A model generated the notes under the pieces. The model worked only from the letters and a program-made list of their open reading frames with translations. It was not told the origin of the DNA and did no database searches. Made by a program: the position numbers and the translations under genes. 64,000 nucleotides of DNA from Microbacterium suaedae (GTDB lineage Bacteria > Actinomycetota > Actinomycetes > Actinomycetales > Microbacteriaceae). The stretch covers positions 992,001 to 1,056,000 of the forward strand of contig NZ_PNFD01000001.1 of assembly GCF_003254645.1 (NCBI RefSeq), written 5' to 3'. Shown piece by piece: positions 50,901-59,997 of this stretch; position 1 is the first letter of the stretch, and every line of letters begins with the position of its first letter.

Positions 50901-51902
50901 TCACCCCTCGACCGCGGCCGCGATCTCAGGGACGAGATGATCGAGCGCGTAGGCGATCGACGGGGGCGTGTTGAGCGTGATTGACCACCGATCCGATCCT
51001 GCGACGGAGACGAAATCAGCGTCGAATCTTTCGAACAGCTCGTTCCCGGCTGCGACATCATCGTCAAGGTTCTCGGTGAGGAAGACGATGAGATCTCCGT
51101 CGAGCAGCCCGACCTCCTCCCCCGCGACCTCGAGGTAGACCGAGTCCGACTCACCGGTTGCCGCGACGGATTCGGGAAGCTCGAGTCCGAGCGATGCGAG
51201 GAACTCGCCACGCCCGTCAGCCGTGTTGTAGGAGTAATACACGCCGTCCCCCGGAAGCACGACGGCTCCGGTCAGCCCCTCGAGCCCGGGGTGACTCGCC
51301 CGTGCCGCGGCGGTCTGCGCGTCCAGGTCGTCAAGGAGGCGCTCCCCTTCATCCGGCACGCCGAGCGCCGCGGCGATCTGCCGCGTCGCCGTCTCTCGGC
51401 CGATGCGCCACGCGCTCTCCGCGTCGTCCGGGTGCATGACGGTCGGCGCGATGGAGGCCAGCCGAGCGTAGGCCTGATCGTCGAGGCGATGGCCCTGCAC
51501 CGCCAGGATCAGGTCCGGACGAAGCGCGGCGATCTGCTCGAAGTCGAGCTCTGCCTCCGGGCCGAGGTACTCAGGGCGGGCGTCGCCCGCAAGCTCCTCC
51601 GTCCAGGGCATCAGCTCGTCGGTCATTGCGCCGGGCGCGTAATACCCGATCGGCGCGGTGCCGAGCGCGAGCGCGTTGTCGAGGTCGCCCCACCCGATCG
51701 TGACGACGCGTTCCGGCGGTGTGTCGACGACCGTCTCGCCGAAGGCGTGCTCGACCGTGAGGGGGAAGCCGTCCGCCGCTGCGGCGCCGGATCCGGCCCC
51801 GGCATCGACTGGAGCGGGATCCGCAGCGCAGCCGGCGAGCGCGACCGATGCGATGAGGAGGAGGGTGAGGGCCCGCTGCCGCGGGCGGGAGATGAGCGTC
51901 AT
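50901..51902 (-). CDS. siderophore-binding lipoprotein 1 (FecB/FepB-like)
   Basis: This 333-residue TroA-fold lipoprotein starts at ATG 51902 with AGGAGGATG upstream. The lipobox is VALAGC. The mature protein has TVEHAFGETVVDTPPERVVTIGWGDLDNALALG and FEQIAALRPDLILAVQG, the usual ferric-siderophore binding pattern. It is clearly paralogous to the gene immediately upstream (52012). Last gene of the operon, 109 bases downstream of its paralogue, so separately tuned expression is possible. Confidence 0.9.
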   Translation of the reverse strand: MTLISRPRQRALTLLLIASVALAGCAADPAPVDAGAGSGAAAADGFPLTVEHAFGETVVDTPPERVVTIGWGDLDNALALGTAPIGYYAPGAMTDELMPWTEELAGDARPEYLGPEAELDFEQIAALRPDLILAVQGHRLDDQAYARLASIAPTVMHPDDAESAWRIGRETATRQIAAALGVPDEGERLLDDLDAQTAAARASHPGLEGLTGAVVLPGDGVYYSYNTADGRGEFLASLGLELPESVAATGESDSVYLEVAGEEVGLLDGDLIVFLTENLDDDVAAGNELFERFDADFVSVAGSDRWSITLNTPPSIAYALDHLVPEIAAAVEG

Positions 51903-52011
51903 GGCATCCTCCTGTTCGGGATCTGTGTGAGAACTTCTCGGGGCACGCCGCCTGCCGTCTCCGTGGCAGGTGTGAACCGTGTTGCCATGGGTGTCTTCTT
52001 TCAGGGGAGAT

Positions 52012-53004
52012 TCAGCCGCCGATCGCGTCGGCCAGGACCGGCGCGAGTTCGTCGAGGGCGTAGGCGATCGACGACGGAGTGTTGATCGAGATCGCGTGCC
52101 TGCTCTCGCCCGTCACCGCGACGAACTCGGCGCCGAATCGCTCGAACAGCGCGTTGTCGTCGGCCGGGTCGTACTCGGGGTCGTCGGCCATGAACAGCAC
52201 GAGGTCGCCGTCGAGCGCCCCGACCTCCTCCGGTGCCAGCTCCACGGTGAACGACGTGCCGTCGTAGCCATCGAGCAGACCTGCGGGCAGCTGCAGTCCG
52301 AGCTCCTCGAGGAACGCACCGCGTCCGTCGACAGGGGCGAACGCGTAGTAGAGACTCGCGTCGTAGGTGATGGCCGAGACTCCCGTCGCACCGACGAGTT
52401 CCGGATGCTCACTCTGCACCTCGGCGAAGCGATCGGCGAGGCCCTCGAGCATCTCCTCTCCGGCCTCGTCCCGTCCCACCGCGGCGGCGATCTGCCGGGT
52501 CCCCTCCGCCCGCGGCACCTGCCACCCGCCGTAGCCCGCGGGCCTCGCAACCGTCGGCGCGATGTCCTCGAGGATCGCGTACGACTCCTCGTCGACGCTC
52601 GTCCCCTGCACGGCGATGATGAGGTCGGGATCCAGCGAGGCGATCTTCTCGTAGTCGAGCTCGGTCGTGTATCCGAGGAACTCGGTCTCCTCGTCGCCGA
52701 GCATCTCCGCCTCCCACGGAGTCGGCTCTTCGGAGAACGAACCGAAGCGTCCCACGGGCACGATTCCCAGCGCGAGGAGGTTGTCGAAGTCGCCCCAGCC
52801 GATCGAGACGACGCGCTGCGGCTCCTCCTCCACGATCGTGCTGCCGAACTCGTGCTCGACCGTCACGGGGAAGGCCGCCTCAGCCGCCGCCGAATCGGCG
52901 GGCTCTGCGGAGGTGTCGGATGTCGCGGATGAACAGCCGGTGAGCGCGACGGCAGCCGTGAGCGCAAGTGCCGCGAAGCCGTTTCGAGTGTGTGTGGATG
53001 TCAT
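52012..53004 (-). CDS. siderophore-binding lipoprotein 2 (FecB/FepB-like)
   Basis: This 330-residue lipoprotein (lipobox VALTGC) contains TVEHEFGSTIVEEEPQRVVS and LDYEKIASLDPDLIIAVQGT. It lies 13 bases after the ATPase gene and is co-transcribed with it. Similarity to the protein at 50901 is strong along the whole length, pointing to a tandem duplication with later specialisation for different siderophores. Confidence 0.9.
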   Translation of the reverse strand: MTSTHTRNGFAALALTAAVALTGCSSATSDTSAEPADSAAAEAAFPVTVEHEFGSTIVEEEPQRVVSIGWGDFDNLLALGIVPVGRFGSFSEEPTPWEAEMLGDEETEFLGYTTELDYEKIASLDPDLIIAVQGTSVDEESYAILEDIAPTVARPAGYGGWQVPRAEGTRQIAAAVGRDEAGEEMLEGLADRFAEVQSEHPELVGATGVSAITYDASLYYAFAPVDGRGAFLEELGLQLPAGLLDGYDGTSFTVELAPEEVGALDGDLVLFMADDPEYDPADDNALFERFGAEFVAVTGESRHAISINTPSSIAYALDELAPVLADAIGG

Positions 53005-53017
53005 GAGTTCTCTCGTT

Positions 53018-53842
53018 TCAGACGTGTGCGGGAGCGGGTACGGGAGACGTCCTGCCGCGCTCTCGACCGAGGGGCACGACCTGCGGCGTGCCAGCGACGG
53101 GATCCGGGACGACCCGACAGCGCAGGCCGAACACGTGCTCGACGAGCTCTTCCGTGATCACCTCCTCGGGCGCGCCCGTTGCGACGACTTCGCCGTCGCG
53201 CATCGCGATGAGGTGCGTGCCGTAGCGCGCCGCCTGATTGAGGTCGTGAAGGACAGCGACGAGGGTGCGCCCCTGCTCGTGCAGGTCCGTGAACAGCTCG
53301 AGCAGATCGATCTGGTGCGCGATGTCGAGGAACGTCGTCGGTTCGTCGAGCAGCAGGAGATCCGTCTCCTGCGCGAGGGCGAGCGCCACCCATACCCTCT
53401 GCCGCTGGCCGCCCGACAGCTCGTCGACGAGCCGGGCCGACAGATCCGTCGTCGACGTCACTCGCATCGCCGCCGCGACGGCGCGCTCGTCGTCCCGTGA
53501 CCATTGCCGCAGGAATCCCTGGTGCGGCGCGCGGCCGCGTGCGACGAGATCGGCGACCGTGATGCCGTCGGGGGCGAGTGACGACTGCGGCAGCAGGCCG
53601 AGACGCCGACTGACCTCCTTCGTCTTGTAGGACAAGATGTCGGCGCCGTCCAGGATCACGCGCCCTGCAGACGGTGCGATGAGGCGCGACAGCGCCCGCA
53701 GCAGGGTCGACTTCCCACAGGCGTTGGGGCCGATGATGACGGTGAACGAGTCGGCGGGGATTTCGACGCTCAGCTGCTGTGAGATCGATCGGCCGTCGTA
53801 GCCGATCGTGATGTCCGCCGCGTGGAGGCGCGAAGTGGTCAT
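53018..53842 (-). CDS. siderophore ABC transporter ATPase (FecE/FepC-like)
   Basis: This 274-residue ATPase has Walker A GPNACGKSTLL, signature LSGGQRQRVWVALALAQ, Walker B DLLLLDEPTTFLD and the switch His in AVLHDLNQAARY. The Cys in GPNACGKST is common in iron-siderophore ATPases. ATG 53842 overlaps the permease stop as ATGA. The longer frame upstream is a shadow of the permease genes. Confidence 0.95.
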   Translation of the reverse strand: MTTSRLHAADITIGYDGRSISQQLSVEIPADSFTVIIGPNACGKSTLLRALSRLIAPSAGRVILDGADILSYKTKEVSRRLGLLPQSSLAPDGITVADLVARGRAPHQGFLRQWSRDDERAVAAAMRVTSTTDLSARLVDELSGGQRQRVWVALALAQETDLLLLDEPTTFLDIAHQIDLLELFTDLHEQGRTLVAVLHDLNQAARYGTHLIAMRDGEVVATGAPEEVITEELVEHVFGLRCRVVPDPVAGTPQVVPLGRERGRTSPVPAPAHV

Positions 53843-54906
53843 GCGCGTCTTCTCATTTCGTGGATCAGGAGCCAGATCAGATAGCCGCCGCCGATGACGA
53901 CGGTGACGACACCCACCGGAAGGGGACGTGGCAGCAGGTGCTGCGCGACGAGGTCGGCCGCGAGGAGCAGCGCGGCGCCCGTGCACGCGGCCGGCGCCAG
54001 GGTGATGCCGGGCGTGCGTGCGATCCGTCGCGCAATCTGCGGGGCGGCGAGGGCGATGAAGGCGATGGGGCCGGCGGCCGCCGTCACCGTTGCCGTGAGT
54101 GCGACGCCCCCGACGACGAGGCCCAGCCGAACCGGCTCGAGGCGCACGCCGAGCGCGCGTGCCGCATCGTCGCCGAGTTGCAGCTGGTTCAGGGATCCGC
54201 CGAGCGCGCCGACGCCGACGAGCAGAGCCGCGATGATCACGACGGCGATCCCCGCCTGCTCCCAGGTGATGCCGTTGAGGGATCCCGCGCCCCACGCCGC
54301 CGCGCTCATGGCGACTTCGAGATCGGCGCGCAGAAGCAGCCAGGTGTTCAGCGCGCCGAGCATCGCGGACGCCCCGATGCCGACGATGATGAGCCGGAAC
54401 CCCGTGATGCCGCCTCGGTAGGCGAGGAGGTACACGGCGGCCGCGGTCGCGATGCCGCCGATGAGCGCTCCCCCGGCGACGAGCGCGTAACCGCCGCCGA
54501 GCACGATGATCACGATGAGCGCGCCGGTGTACGAACCGGATGCGAACCCGATGACATCGGGGCTCGCGAGCGGGTTTCGAGTGAGTCCCTGGAAGATCGC
54601 ACCCGACATCCCGAGCGCCGCCCCGAGGACGATCGCGGCAAGGATCCGCGGAGCACGCCACTCGACGACGACGGTGCGGGCGAAGGTGTCGTCGGCGCCC
54701 CGCAAGACGTCGACGAGCTGCCCGAGGCCGATCGTGTAGCTGCCGAGCGCGAGGGCGACGATACCGCCCGCGATCGCGAGCGCCGCCAGCGCCGCGCAGA
54801 CGGCCAGCGCCCGCGACGAGACGCGCAGCGACCGGCTCCCGACGCGCCACACCCGCTGCCCGCGGCCGAAGTCGACCGTCTCGCGCTGCTCGGTCACGAC
54901 GCTCAC
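53839..54906 (-). CDS. siderophore ABC permease (FecD/FepG-like)
   Basis: This 355-residue FecCD-family permease has about 9-10 helices, with ALGMSGAIFQGLTRNPLASPDV and GPIAFIALAAPQIARRIART (coupling-helix region). GTG 54906 overlaps the stop of the partner permease as GTGA. It forms a heterodimeric channel with the next gene product. Confidence 0.93.
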   Translation of the reverse strand: MSVVTEQRETVDFGRGQRVWRVGSRSLRVSSRALAVCAALAALAIAGGIVALALGSYTIGLGQLVDVLRGADDTFARTVVVEWRAPRILAAIVLGAALGMSGAIFQGLTRNPLASPDVIGFASGSYTGALIVIIVLGGGYALVAGGALIGGIATAAAVYLLAYRGGITGFRLIIVGIGASAMLGALNTWLLLRADLEVAMSAAAWGAGSLNGITWEQAGIAVVIIAALLVGVGALGGSLNQLQLGDDAARALGVRLEPVRLGLVVGGVALTATVTAAAGPIAFIALAAPQIARRIARTPGITLAPAACTGAALLLAADLVAQHLLPRPLPVGVVTVVIGGGYLIWLLIHEMRRRA

Positions 54907-55943
54907 AGTCCGCTCGCCTTCCGGCGACGCGCGAGCGCGATCAGGAGCGGTGCGCCGACGAACGCCGTGACGATGCCGACGGGAAGCTCGCCGGGGCGCA
55001 TGACGACGCGCCCGAGCGTGTCGGCGACGATGACGAGGATCGGGCCCATCACGACGCAGTACGCGATGATCCAGCGCTGTTCCGGCCCGGTGATCCAGCG
55101 GGCGATGTGCGGGATCATGAGGCCGACGAAGAGGATGGGTCCCGCGACCGCCGTCGCGCCGCCCGCGAGCAGCGTGACGGCGACGATGACGCCGACGCGC
55201 ACGAGTCCGATGCGGGTGCCGAGCGAGGCCGCCAGGTCGTCGCCGAGCGCGATGGCGTTGAGAGGCCCCGCGACGACGACCGCAACGACGAGCCCCGCCG
55301 CGAGAAACGGCAGCACCGGAAGGAGCACGTCGAGGCCGCGTCCGGCGACGGTCCCCGCGTTCCAGTTCCTCATCTGGTCGAAAGCCTCGGGGTCGAGCAG
55401 CACCATGCCCGTGGTGATCCCGGCGAGCACCGCGCCGAGCGCGACCCCCGCGAGCGTGAGACGCACGGGATCCGCCTGGCCGCCCGCCGAGCCGATGAGG
55501 TACACAGCGACCGTGACGATCAGCGCACCGGCGAAGGCGAGCCAGACGTGGCCGCGTATCGAGGCGACGCCGAATACGGCGACGCCCACCGCGACGAAGA
55601 ACGCTGCTCCGGAGCTGACGCCGAGGATCCCCGGATCCGCGAGCGGGTTGCGTGTGAGCGCCTGGATGAGCGCGCCCGCGACGGCGAGCGCCGCTCCGAC
55701 GGCCGCGGCGGCCGCCGCGCGCGGCAGACGCATCTCGCGCACGATGAAGTGCTCGTCGATCGCGGCGTCGTACGCGGTGAACGCCTCGATCACCGTTGCG
55801 AGCGGGATCTGCTTCGATCCGACCGCGATGCTCACGAGAACTGCGCAGCCGAGGACGACCGTGAGAACGGCGAGCACCCCCGCCCGGCGCGGGAACATCG
55901 GTATCGCAGCGCGGCGCGGAGCTTCGGGAGCGACCGTAACCAT
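54903..55943 (-). CDS. siderophore ABC permease (FecC/FepD-like)
   Basis: This 346-residue FecCD-family permease has LPRAAAAAAVGAALAVAGAL, IQALTRNPLADPGILGVSSG and GPILFVGLMIPHIARWITGP. ATG 55943 shares its A with the stop of the flavin reductase gene (TGATG). Its partner permease follows directly. Confidence 0.93.
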   Translation of the reverse strand: MVTVAPEAPRRAAIPMFPRRAGVLAVLTVVLGCAVLVSIAVGSKQIPLATVIEAFTAYDAAIDEHFIVREMRLPRAAAAAAVGAALAVAGALIQALTRNPLADPGILGVSSGAAFFVAVGVAVFGVASIRGHVWLAFAGALIVTVAVYLIGSAGGQADPVRLTLAGVALGAVLAGITTGMVLLDPEAFDQMRNWNAGTVAGRGLDVLLPVLPFLAAGLVVAVVVAGPLNAIALGDDLAASLGTRIGLVRVGVIVAVTLLAGGATAVAGPILFVGLMIPHIARWITGPEQRWIIAYCVVMGPILVIVADTLGRVVMRPGELPVGIVTAFVGAPLLIALARRRKASGL

Positions 55944-56794
55944 CAGCTCCGCGCCTGCCCGTGGCGCCAGTACCCGCTGAATGTGATCGCAGACTTCGAT
56001 ACGCCACCGGGCCCGGAGACGAGACGCCGCGCACGCTTGACCATGTCCGCCTCCGCACACAGCCACGCGTAGCTGATGCCGTCGACGTCGACGCCGTCCA
56101 GGATCCGTGGGACCGAGAACCCGGTGCGCTCCGTGCCGCGCACATGCCAGCGCACGTCGACGTCGGTCGCGATCTCGGTGACATCTTCTTCGCTCGGGAC
56201 CTCGATGTGCGCGATCGATCCCGTTCCGGGGCGCGGGCGCCCGGGCGCCGGATCCGCGGATTCGAGGATCGAGATCAAGGCGGGCAGCGCCGTGATGTCG
56301 GCGAAGAACAGCTGTCGCTCGGCATCAGGAACGGGGTTGTACACCCCGTTTCCTTCGGCGATGCCGACCGCGTCTCCGGGACGAGCATGCGTGGCCCAGG
56401 TGCTTCCAGGACCGCTCGCGAGGCCGCTGCCGTGGAGGACGATGTCGACGTCGATCTCCGCCGAAGACGGGCGGTGGGCGCGGATCGTGTACCAGCGCAG
56501 CGTCGGGCGCTGCGCCTCGGGGATCAGCTCGGCGACGCCGCGCGGCGTTTCGGCCGTGATCTCGTCACCGGGGATCTCGATCCCGCCATCGCCGGGGATG
56601 AGAAGGGCGAAGAAGTCGTCAGCGCGGACACGCCGATAATCGGCCAGCTGCGGTGCGCGCAGCGTGACGCGACGCATGCGGGGCGTCAGGTCTTCGACGG
56701 CGACAACCGTGGCGAGGAACGCGCGATACGTTTCGCGACGCGCGGGAGGTTCCGCGTGGCGCAGGACCCGGGGCAGGCGAAGGAGCGGGGTCAT
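55943..56794 (-). CDS. siderophore-interacting flavin reductase (SIP family)
   Basis: This 283-residue FAD-binding SIP-family protein has TPRMRRVTLRAPQLADYRR and the FAD-binding RWYTIRAHRPSSAEIDVD, followed by a nucleotide-binding domain (LFFADITALPALISILES) and SGYWRHG near the end. It reduces ferric siderophores in the cytoplasm to free iron. It is coupled by ATGA overlap to the binding-protein gene upstream and by TGATG to the permease gene downstream, placing reduction and import in one operon. Confidence 0.93.
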   Translation of the reverse strand: MTPLLRLPRVLRHAEPPARRETYRAFLATVVAVEDLTPRMRRVTLRAPQLADYRRVRADDFFALLIPGDGGIEIPGDEITAETPRGVAELIPEAQRPTLRWYTIRAHRPSSAEIDVDIVLHGSGLASGPGSTWATHARPGDAVGIAEGNGVYNPVPDAERQLFFADITALPALISILESADPAPGRPRPGTGSIAHIEVPSEEDVTEIATDVDVRWHVRGTERTGFSVPRILDGVDVDGISYAWLCAEADMVKRARRLVSGPGGVSKSAITFSGYWRHGQARS

Positions 56795-57753
56795 CCGGCG
56801 TTCGCCATCTCTTCGAGCTCGACGGCGAGAGCCGTCGCCGCGCGAGCGAGGCCGTTGTTCAACGTGAGGTCGACCGAGAAGACACGATCACTCCGAGACG
56901 CGGGCAGCCGCTGGAAGGCGGCTGACTCGCCGAGCGCGGGGCTTTCGTCAAAGGCGAAGAGGGCGAGCGTGTCGACGTCGGAGACGATGTCGAAGTTCTC
57001 CGCGGAGATCTCGAAGTAGTTCTCCTCGTCTTCGGGGTCGCTGAGAGGGACGTCGATCCCGAGGTCCTCGGCGACGGCGGTGCTGTGCGTGTTCGTGAAG
57101 ACGTACATACCGACGTCGTCCAGCGCCGTTCCCCAGGCGAGGCTCATCTCATCGAGACGGTCGCCGGATCGCGCGCGGATCTCCTCAACGAGATCGTCGT
57201 AGCGCGCAATTTCGGCCTCCACCTGCTCGGAGCGCTCGAGGATCGCGGCCTGTTCTCGCATCTGCCCCTTCCAGTCGGTTGCCCCGGTGTCGAGCGCCAG
57301 CACCGGCGCGATCTGTTCAAGCCGATCGGCACCATAGAAGTCGCCGTTGTAGGCGTTGAGCCGCATGACGATGAGGTCAGGATCCAGCGCCGCGATTGCC
57401 TCGTAGTCCGGCTCATTGCTGTCCGCGAACTCGAACGTCGCGAGGTCATCGGCCATCAGCTCGTCCAGCTCGTCGTACAAGTGCCCGTCGCGCCCGAAGA
57501 AGAATCCGGAGGCGACGACGGGGTACCCGAGCGTCAGGGAGAACTCGAGGTCCGCCCGACCTTCGATGACGAGGACACGCTCCGGATCAGCGGGGATCTC
57601 GGCAGAGAATCCCGCGTAGTCGAACGAGATCGTGGCGTCGTCGGAGCGTTCGAGCTCCGCCGCGGTCGACGGACCGCAGGCGACGAGTGCAGAGACGGCG
57701 AAGGTGGCGACGCCGACGAGGAGGATCCGGCGAGCGCGGGCGCGTGAAGGCAT
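56791..57753 (-). CDS. siderophore-binding lipoprotein 3 (divergent)
   Basis: This 320-residue TroA-fold lipoprotein has a signal and lipobox AVSALVAC. DPERVLVIEGRADLEFSLTLG and YEAIAALDPDLIVMRLN mark it as a ferric-siderophore binding protein. It is much less like the two tandem paralogues at the other end of the operon. It is the first gene of the operon, directly behind the iron box, so is probably the principal receptor for these permeases. Confidence 0.9.
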   Translation of the reverse strand: MPSRARARRILLVGVATFAVSALVACGPSTAAELERSDDATISFDYAGFSAEIPADPERVLVIEGRADLEFSLTLGYPVVASGFFFGRDGHLYDELDELMADDLATFEFADSNEPDYEAIAALDPDLIVMRLNAYNGDFYGADRLEQIAPVLALDTGATDWKGQMREQAAILERSEQVEAEIARYDDLVEEIRARSGDRLDEMSLAWGTALDDVGMYVFTNTHSTAVAEDLGIDVPLSDPEDEENYFEISAENFDIVSDVDTLALFAFDESPALGESAAFQRLPASRSDRVFSVDLTLNNGLARAATALAVELEEMANAG

Positions 57754-57775
57754 GGCAGAGTTCTCCGACAGAAAG

Positions 57776-57794
57776 TAAGGACAGCCTTACCTTA
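57776..57794 (-). promoter_or_regulatory. DtxR/IdeR-type iron box
   Basis: Read on the minus strand, TAAGGTAAGGCTGTCCTTA matches the actinobacterial iron box TTAGGTTAGGCTAACCTAA at 14-15 of 19 positions. It lies 23 bases upstream of the first siderophore gene. Iron-loaded DtxR/DmdR would repress the operon. Confidence 0.85.
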
Positions 57795-57849
57795 GGGAAC
57801 CTGAAGGGAACGCGCTAGCGCGAATCGGACGCGATGTGTCGAGAAACGG

Positions 57850-58713
57850 TCAGGGGTAGGCGAGGAGCGCGCCCCGCGCGGAGTCGGACGCGACGGCCGT
57901 CGGCGTCACGCCGGTCACGTCCCGGAATGCGGCGATGAACGCGCTCGTCGAGAGGTAGCCGACGAGCCAGGCGGTCGCGCTCACCGATTCGCCATCCGCG
58001 AGGAGCGCGTACGCATCGCGCATTCGCAGCAGCCGCCGCCACCGACCGAAGCTCATGCCGACAGACGCCGTCATCGCCCTCGCCACGGTGCGCGAACTGA
58101 GCCCGAGGAACTCCGCCCACTGCTCGATGGAACGCGAGTCGGCGCAATCGTCAAGGAGCGTGGACACCATGGGCGCGATCCGCGGATCATCGGGAAGCGG
58201 GACCGCGAGGATCGGATCGTTCGCGGGACGAAACAGATCGATGCACACCTGCTGGAACCGCAGCTGGGAGGCGAGATCCAGCCGCTCGCGATTCATGTGG
58301 ATGAGAAGCTCACGAAGGGCCGGGACGACCACTGTGCTCCCGGAGACTTCGGGTCGGAACCGTGCGACGTCGGAACGCAGATAGGTGATGCCGAAGCGCG
58401 CCGGCCCCCGCACCGAGACGGTGTGCAGGTCCCCCGCGCGGAACCATGCCCCCTGCCCGGGAAGCACCTGCCACGCGCGCCCACCGGCGCGCGCCATGAG
58501 CACTCCGGTGACGGGCCAGAGCAGCTGGTGCTCGTGCGCGTGCCGATGGGGATCCCATCCGGCAGCTCCTGTGGTCTCGAACATGACACTGCCGAACAGG
58601 TACGGGTCGGGCACGAGGCCCGGCCGGTCTGTGCCAGGCGTCACCTGCGCAGGATCGACGCGGCGCGAGATGAATCCGCGCGCGTCGTGCCTCTGCCTCG
58701 CGTCATCCGCCAT
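57850..58713 (-). CDS. AraC-family regulator
   Basis: This 287-residue regulator has an N-terminal cupin-like sensor domain (PHRHAHEHQLLWPVTGVLMA) and a C-terminal double HTH (IEQWAEFLGLSSRTVARAMT and VSATAWLVGYLSTSAFIAAF). It ends 96 bases before the siderophore operon on the same strand. AraC proteins next to siderophore uptake genes often activate them when siderophore is present; here this is inferred from position. Confidence 0.9.
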   Translation of the reverse strand: MADDARQRHDARGFISRRVDPAQVTPGTDRPGLVPDPYLFGSVMFETTGAAGWDPHRHAHEHQLLWPVTGVLMARAGGRAWQVLPGQGAWFRAGDLHTVSVRGPARFGITYLRSDVARFRPEVSGSTVVVPALRELLIHMNRERLDLASQLRFQQVCIDLFRPANDPILAVPLPDDPRIAPMVSTLLDDCADSRSIEQWAEFLGLSSRTVARAMTASVGMSFGRWRRLLRMRDAYALLADGESVSATAWLVGYLSTSAFIAAFRDVTGVTPTAVASDSARGALLAYP

Positions 58714-58807
58714 GCCGATCTCCGTTCCCGAACGTCCGCGGCCATGATCCTATCGACGCCTGGCCCGCCCCCTTCCCCGGCATCGTCCTTGCTGAGATGA
58801 TGAGATC

Positions 58808-59767
58808 ATGCCCCTCATCGAGAGCCAAAAGGTCACAATCGTCGGTGCGGGGGCGGTGGGATCCGCGACCGCGTACGCCATGCTCATCCGCGGCGCGGCC
58901 CGCGATGTCGTCCTCTACGACATCAACGCGGCGCGCGTGAAGGCCGAGGCCCTCGACCTCGCGCACGGCGCGCTGTTCACGGGGACCGGTTCGGTCGTCG
59001 GGTCGAGCGACATCGCCGCGACAGCCGGATCTCACGTCATCATCGTCACGGCCGGCGCGGCGCAGCAGCCCGGGCAGACGCGCCTCGAACTCGTCGGTAC
59101 GAACGCGCGCATCTTCGCCACGATGATCCCGCAGCTCATCGACGCATCACCGGACGCGGTCGTCATCGTCGTGACGAACCCGTGCGACGTGCTGACGATG
59201 CTCGCCGTCGAACAGACCGGCGCGGACCCCTCACGGATCTTCGCGTCCGGATGCGTGCTCGACACGTCGCGGCTGCGGTGGGTGCTCGCAGAACGCGCCG
59301 GTGTCGCGTCGAAGTCCGTGCACGCACTCATCGCGGGCGAGCACGGCGACACCGAGTTCCCGCTGTGGTCGACGGCGACGATCGGCCCGGTGCCCCTGCT
59401 CGAATGGATGCGCGACGGGGAGCGCGTCTTCACGCGCGACGACCTCGACGGCATCGCCCACGACGTGCGCACCGCCGCGTATTCGATCATCGACGGTAAG
59501 GGGGCGACGAACTACGCGATCGGCCTCGCCGCCACTCGCATCGCCGAAGCCGTACTGCGGGACGAGAACGCGATCCTCCCCGTCTCGACGGTGCTCACCG
59601 ACTACTCCGGCATCAATGGCGTCGCGATGTCTGTGCCGTGCGTCGTGAACCGGTCCGGCGCACGCCCCGTGCGCGGGCTCCACCTCTCGGAGCGCGAGCT
59701 CGCGCAGCTGCACGCCTCCGCCGACACCCTCACCCGCACGGCAGACGCGGCGCGCACGTCGGCATAG
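58808..59767 (+). CDS. ldh: L-lactate dehydrogenase
   Basis: This 319-residue NAD-dependent dehydrogenase has VTIVGAGAVGSATAYAML for NAD, AGAAQQPGQTRLELV (Gln before the catalytic Arg favours lactate over malate), VVTNPCDVLTML and the catalytic-His motif IAGEHGDTEFPLWS. It converts pyruvate to L-lactate with NADH oxidation. Monocistronic. Confidence 0.95.
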   Translation: MPLIESQKVTIVGAGAVGSATAYAMLIRGAARDVVLYDINAARVKAEALDLAHGALFTGTGSVVGSSDIAATAGSHVIIVTAGAAQQPGQTRLELVGTNARIFATMIPQLIDASPDAVVIVVTNPCDVLTMLAVEQTGADPSRIFASGCVLDTSRLRWVLAERAGVASKSVHALIAGEHGDTEFPLWSTATIGPVPLLEWMRDGERVFTRDDLDGIAHDVRTAAYSIIDGKGATNYAIGLAATRIAEAVLRDENAILPVSTVLTDYSGINGVAMSVPCVVNRSGARPVRGLHLSERELAQLHASADTLTRTADAARTSA

Positions 59768-59820
59768 AACACCCGCATCGCGGTACTTTCCCCGAGAGCG
59801 CCCCGCGCCCACGCAATATC

Positions 59821-59928
59821 TCACTCGCAGCCGACGCCGTCTCCATCGCGGTCGAGGTGCGGACCATAGCCCGGATCCCCTGCCCGGACCGGAGCGGCAC
59901 CTGCGTCGCGAGCCGCCGAACGCCCCAT
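59821..59928 (-). pseudogene. Excalibur calcium-binding domain remnant
   Basis: This 35-codon minus-strand frame from ATG 59928 to TGA at 59821-59823 encodes GDPGYGPHLDRDGDGVGCE at its end. That is the hallmark DxDxDGxxCE of the Excalibur domain, normally the C-terminal tail of secreted or surface proteins. The N-terminal part that should carry the signal peptide and first Cys is missing. The frame is open upstream only to the radA stop codon, in the same frame. It looks like the end of a broken gene; a tiny functional ORF is less likely, and no ribosome site is evident. Confidence 0.65.
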
Positions 59929-59997
59929 ATATCGACGAGCGAAGGTAAAGTGCGTTCGCGCTTTACGAAGCAGAAGTCCCGCTACCTCCCCGGCGCA

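Noticed and set aside
53839..56184. 781-codon fused permease ORF
   Set aside because: The upstream half is out of frame with the first permease; a GTG at 54906 with GTGA overlap gives a normal FecD-like protein.
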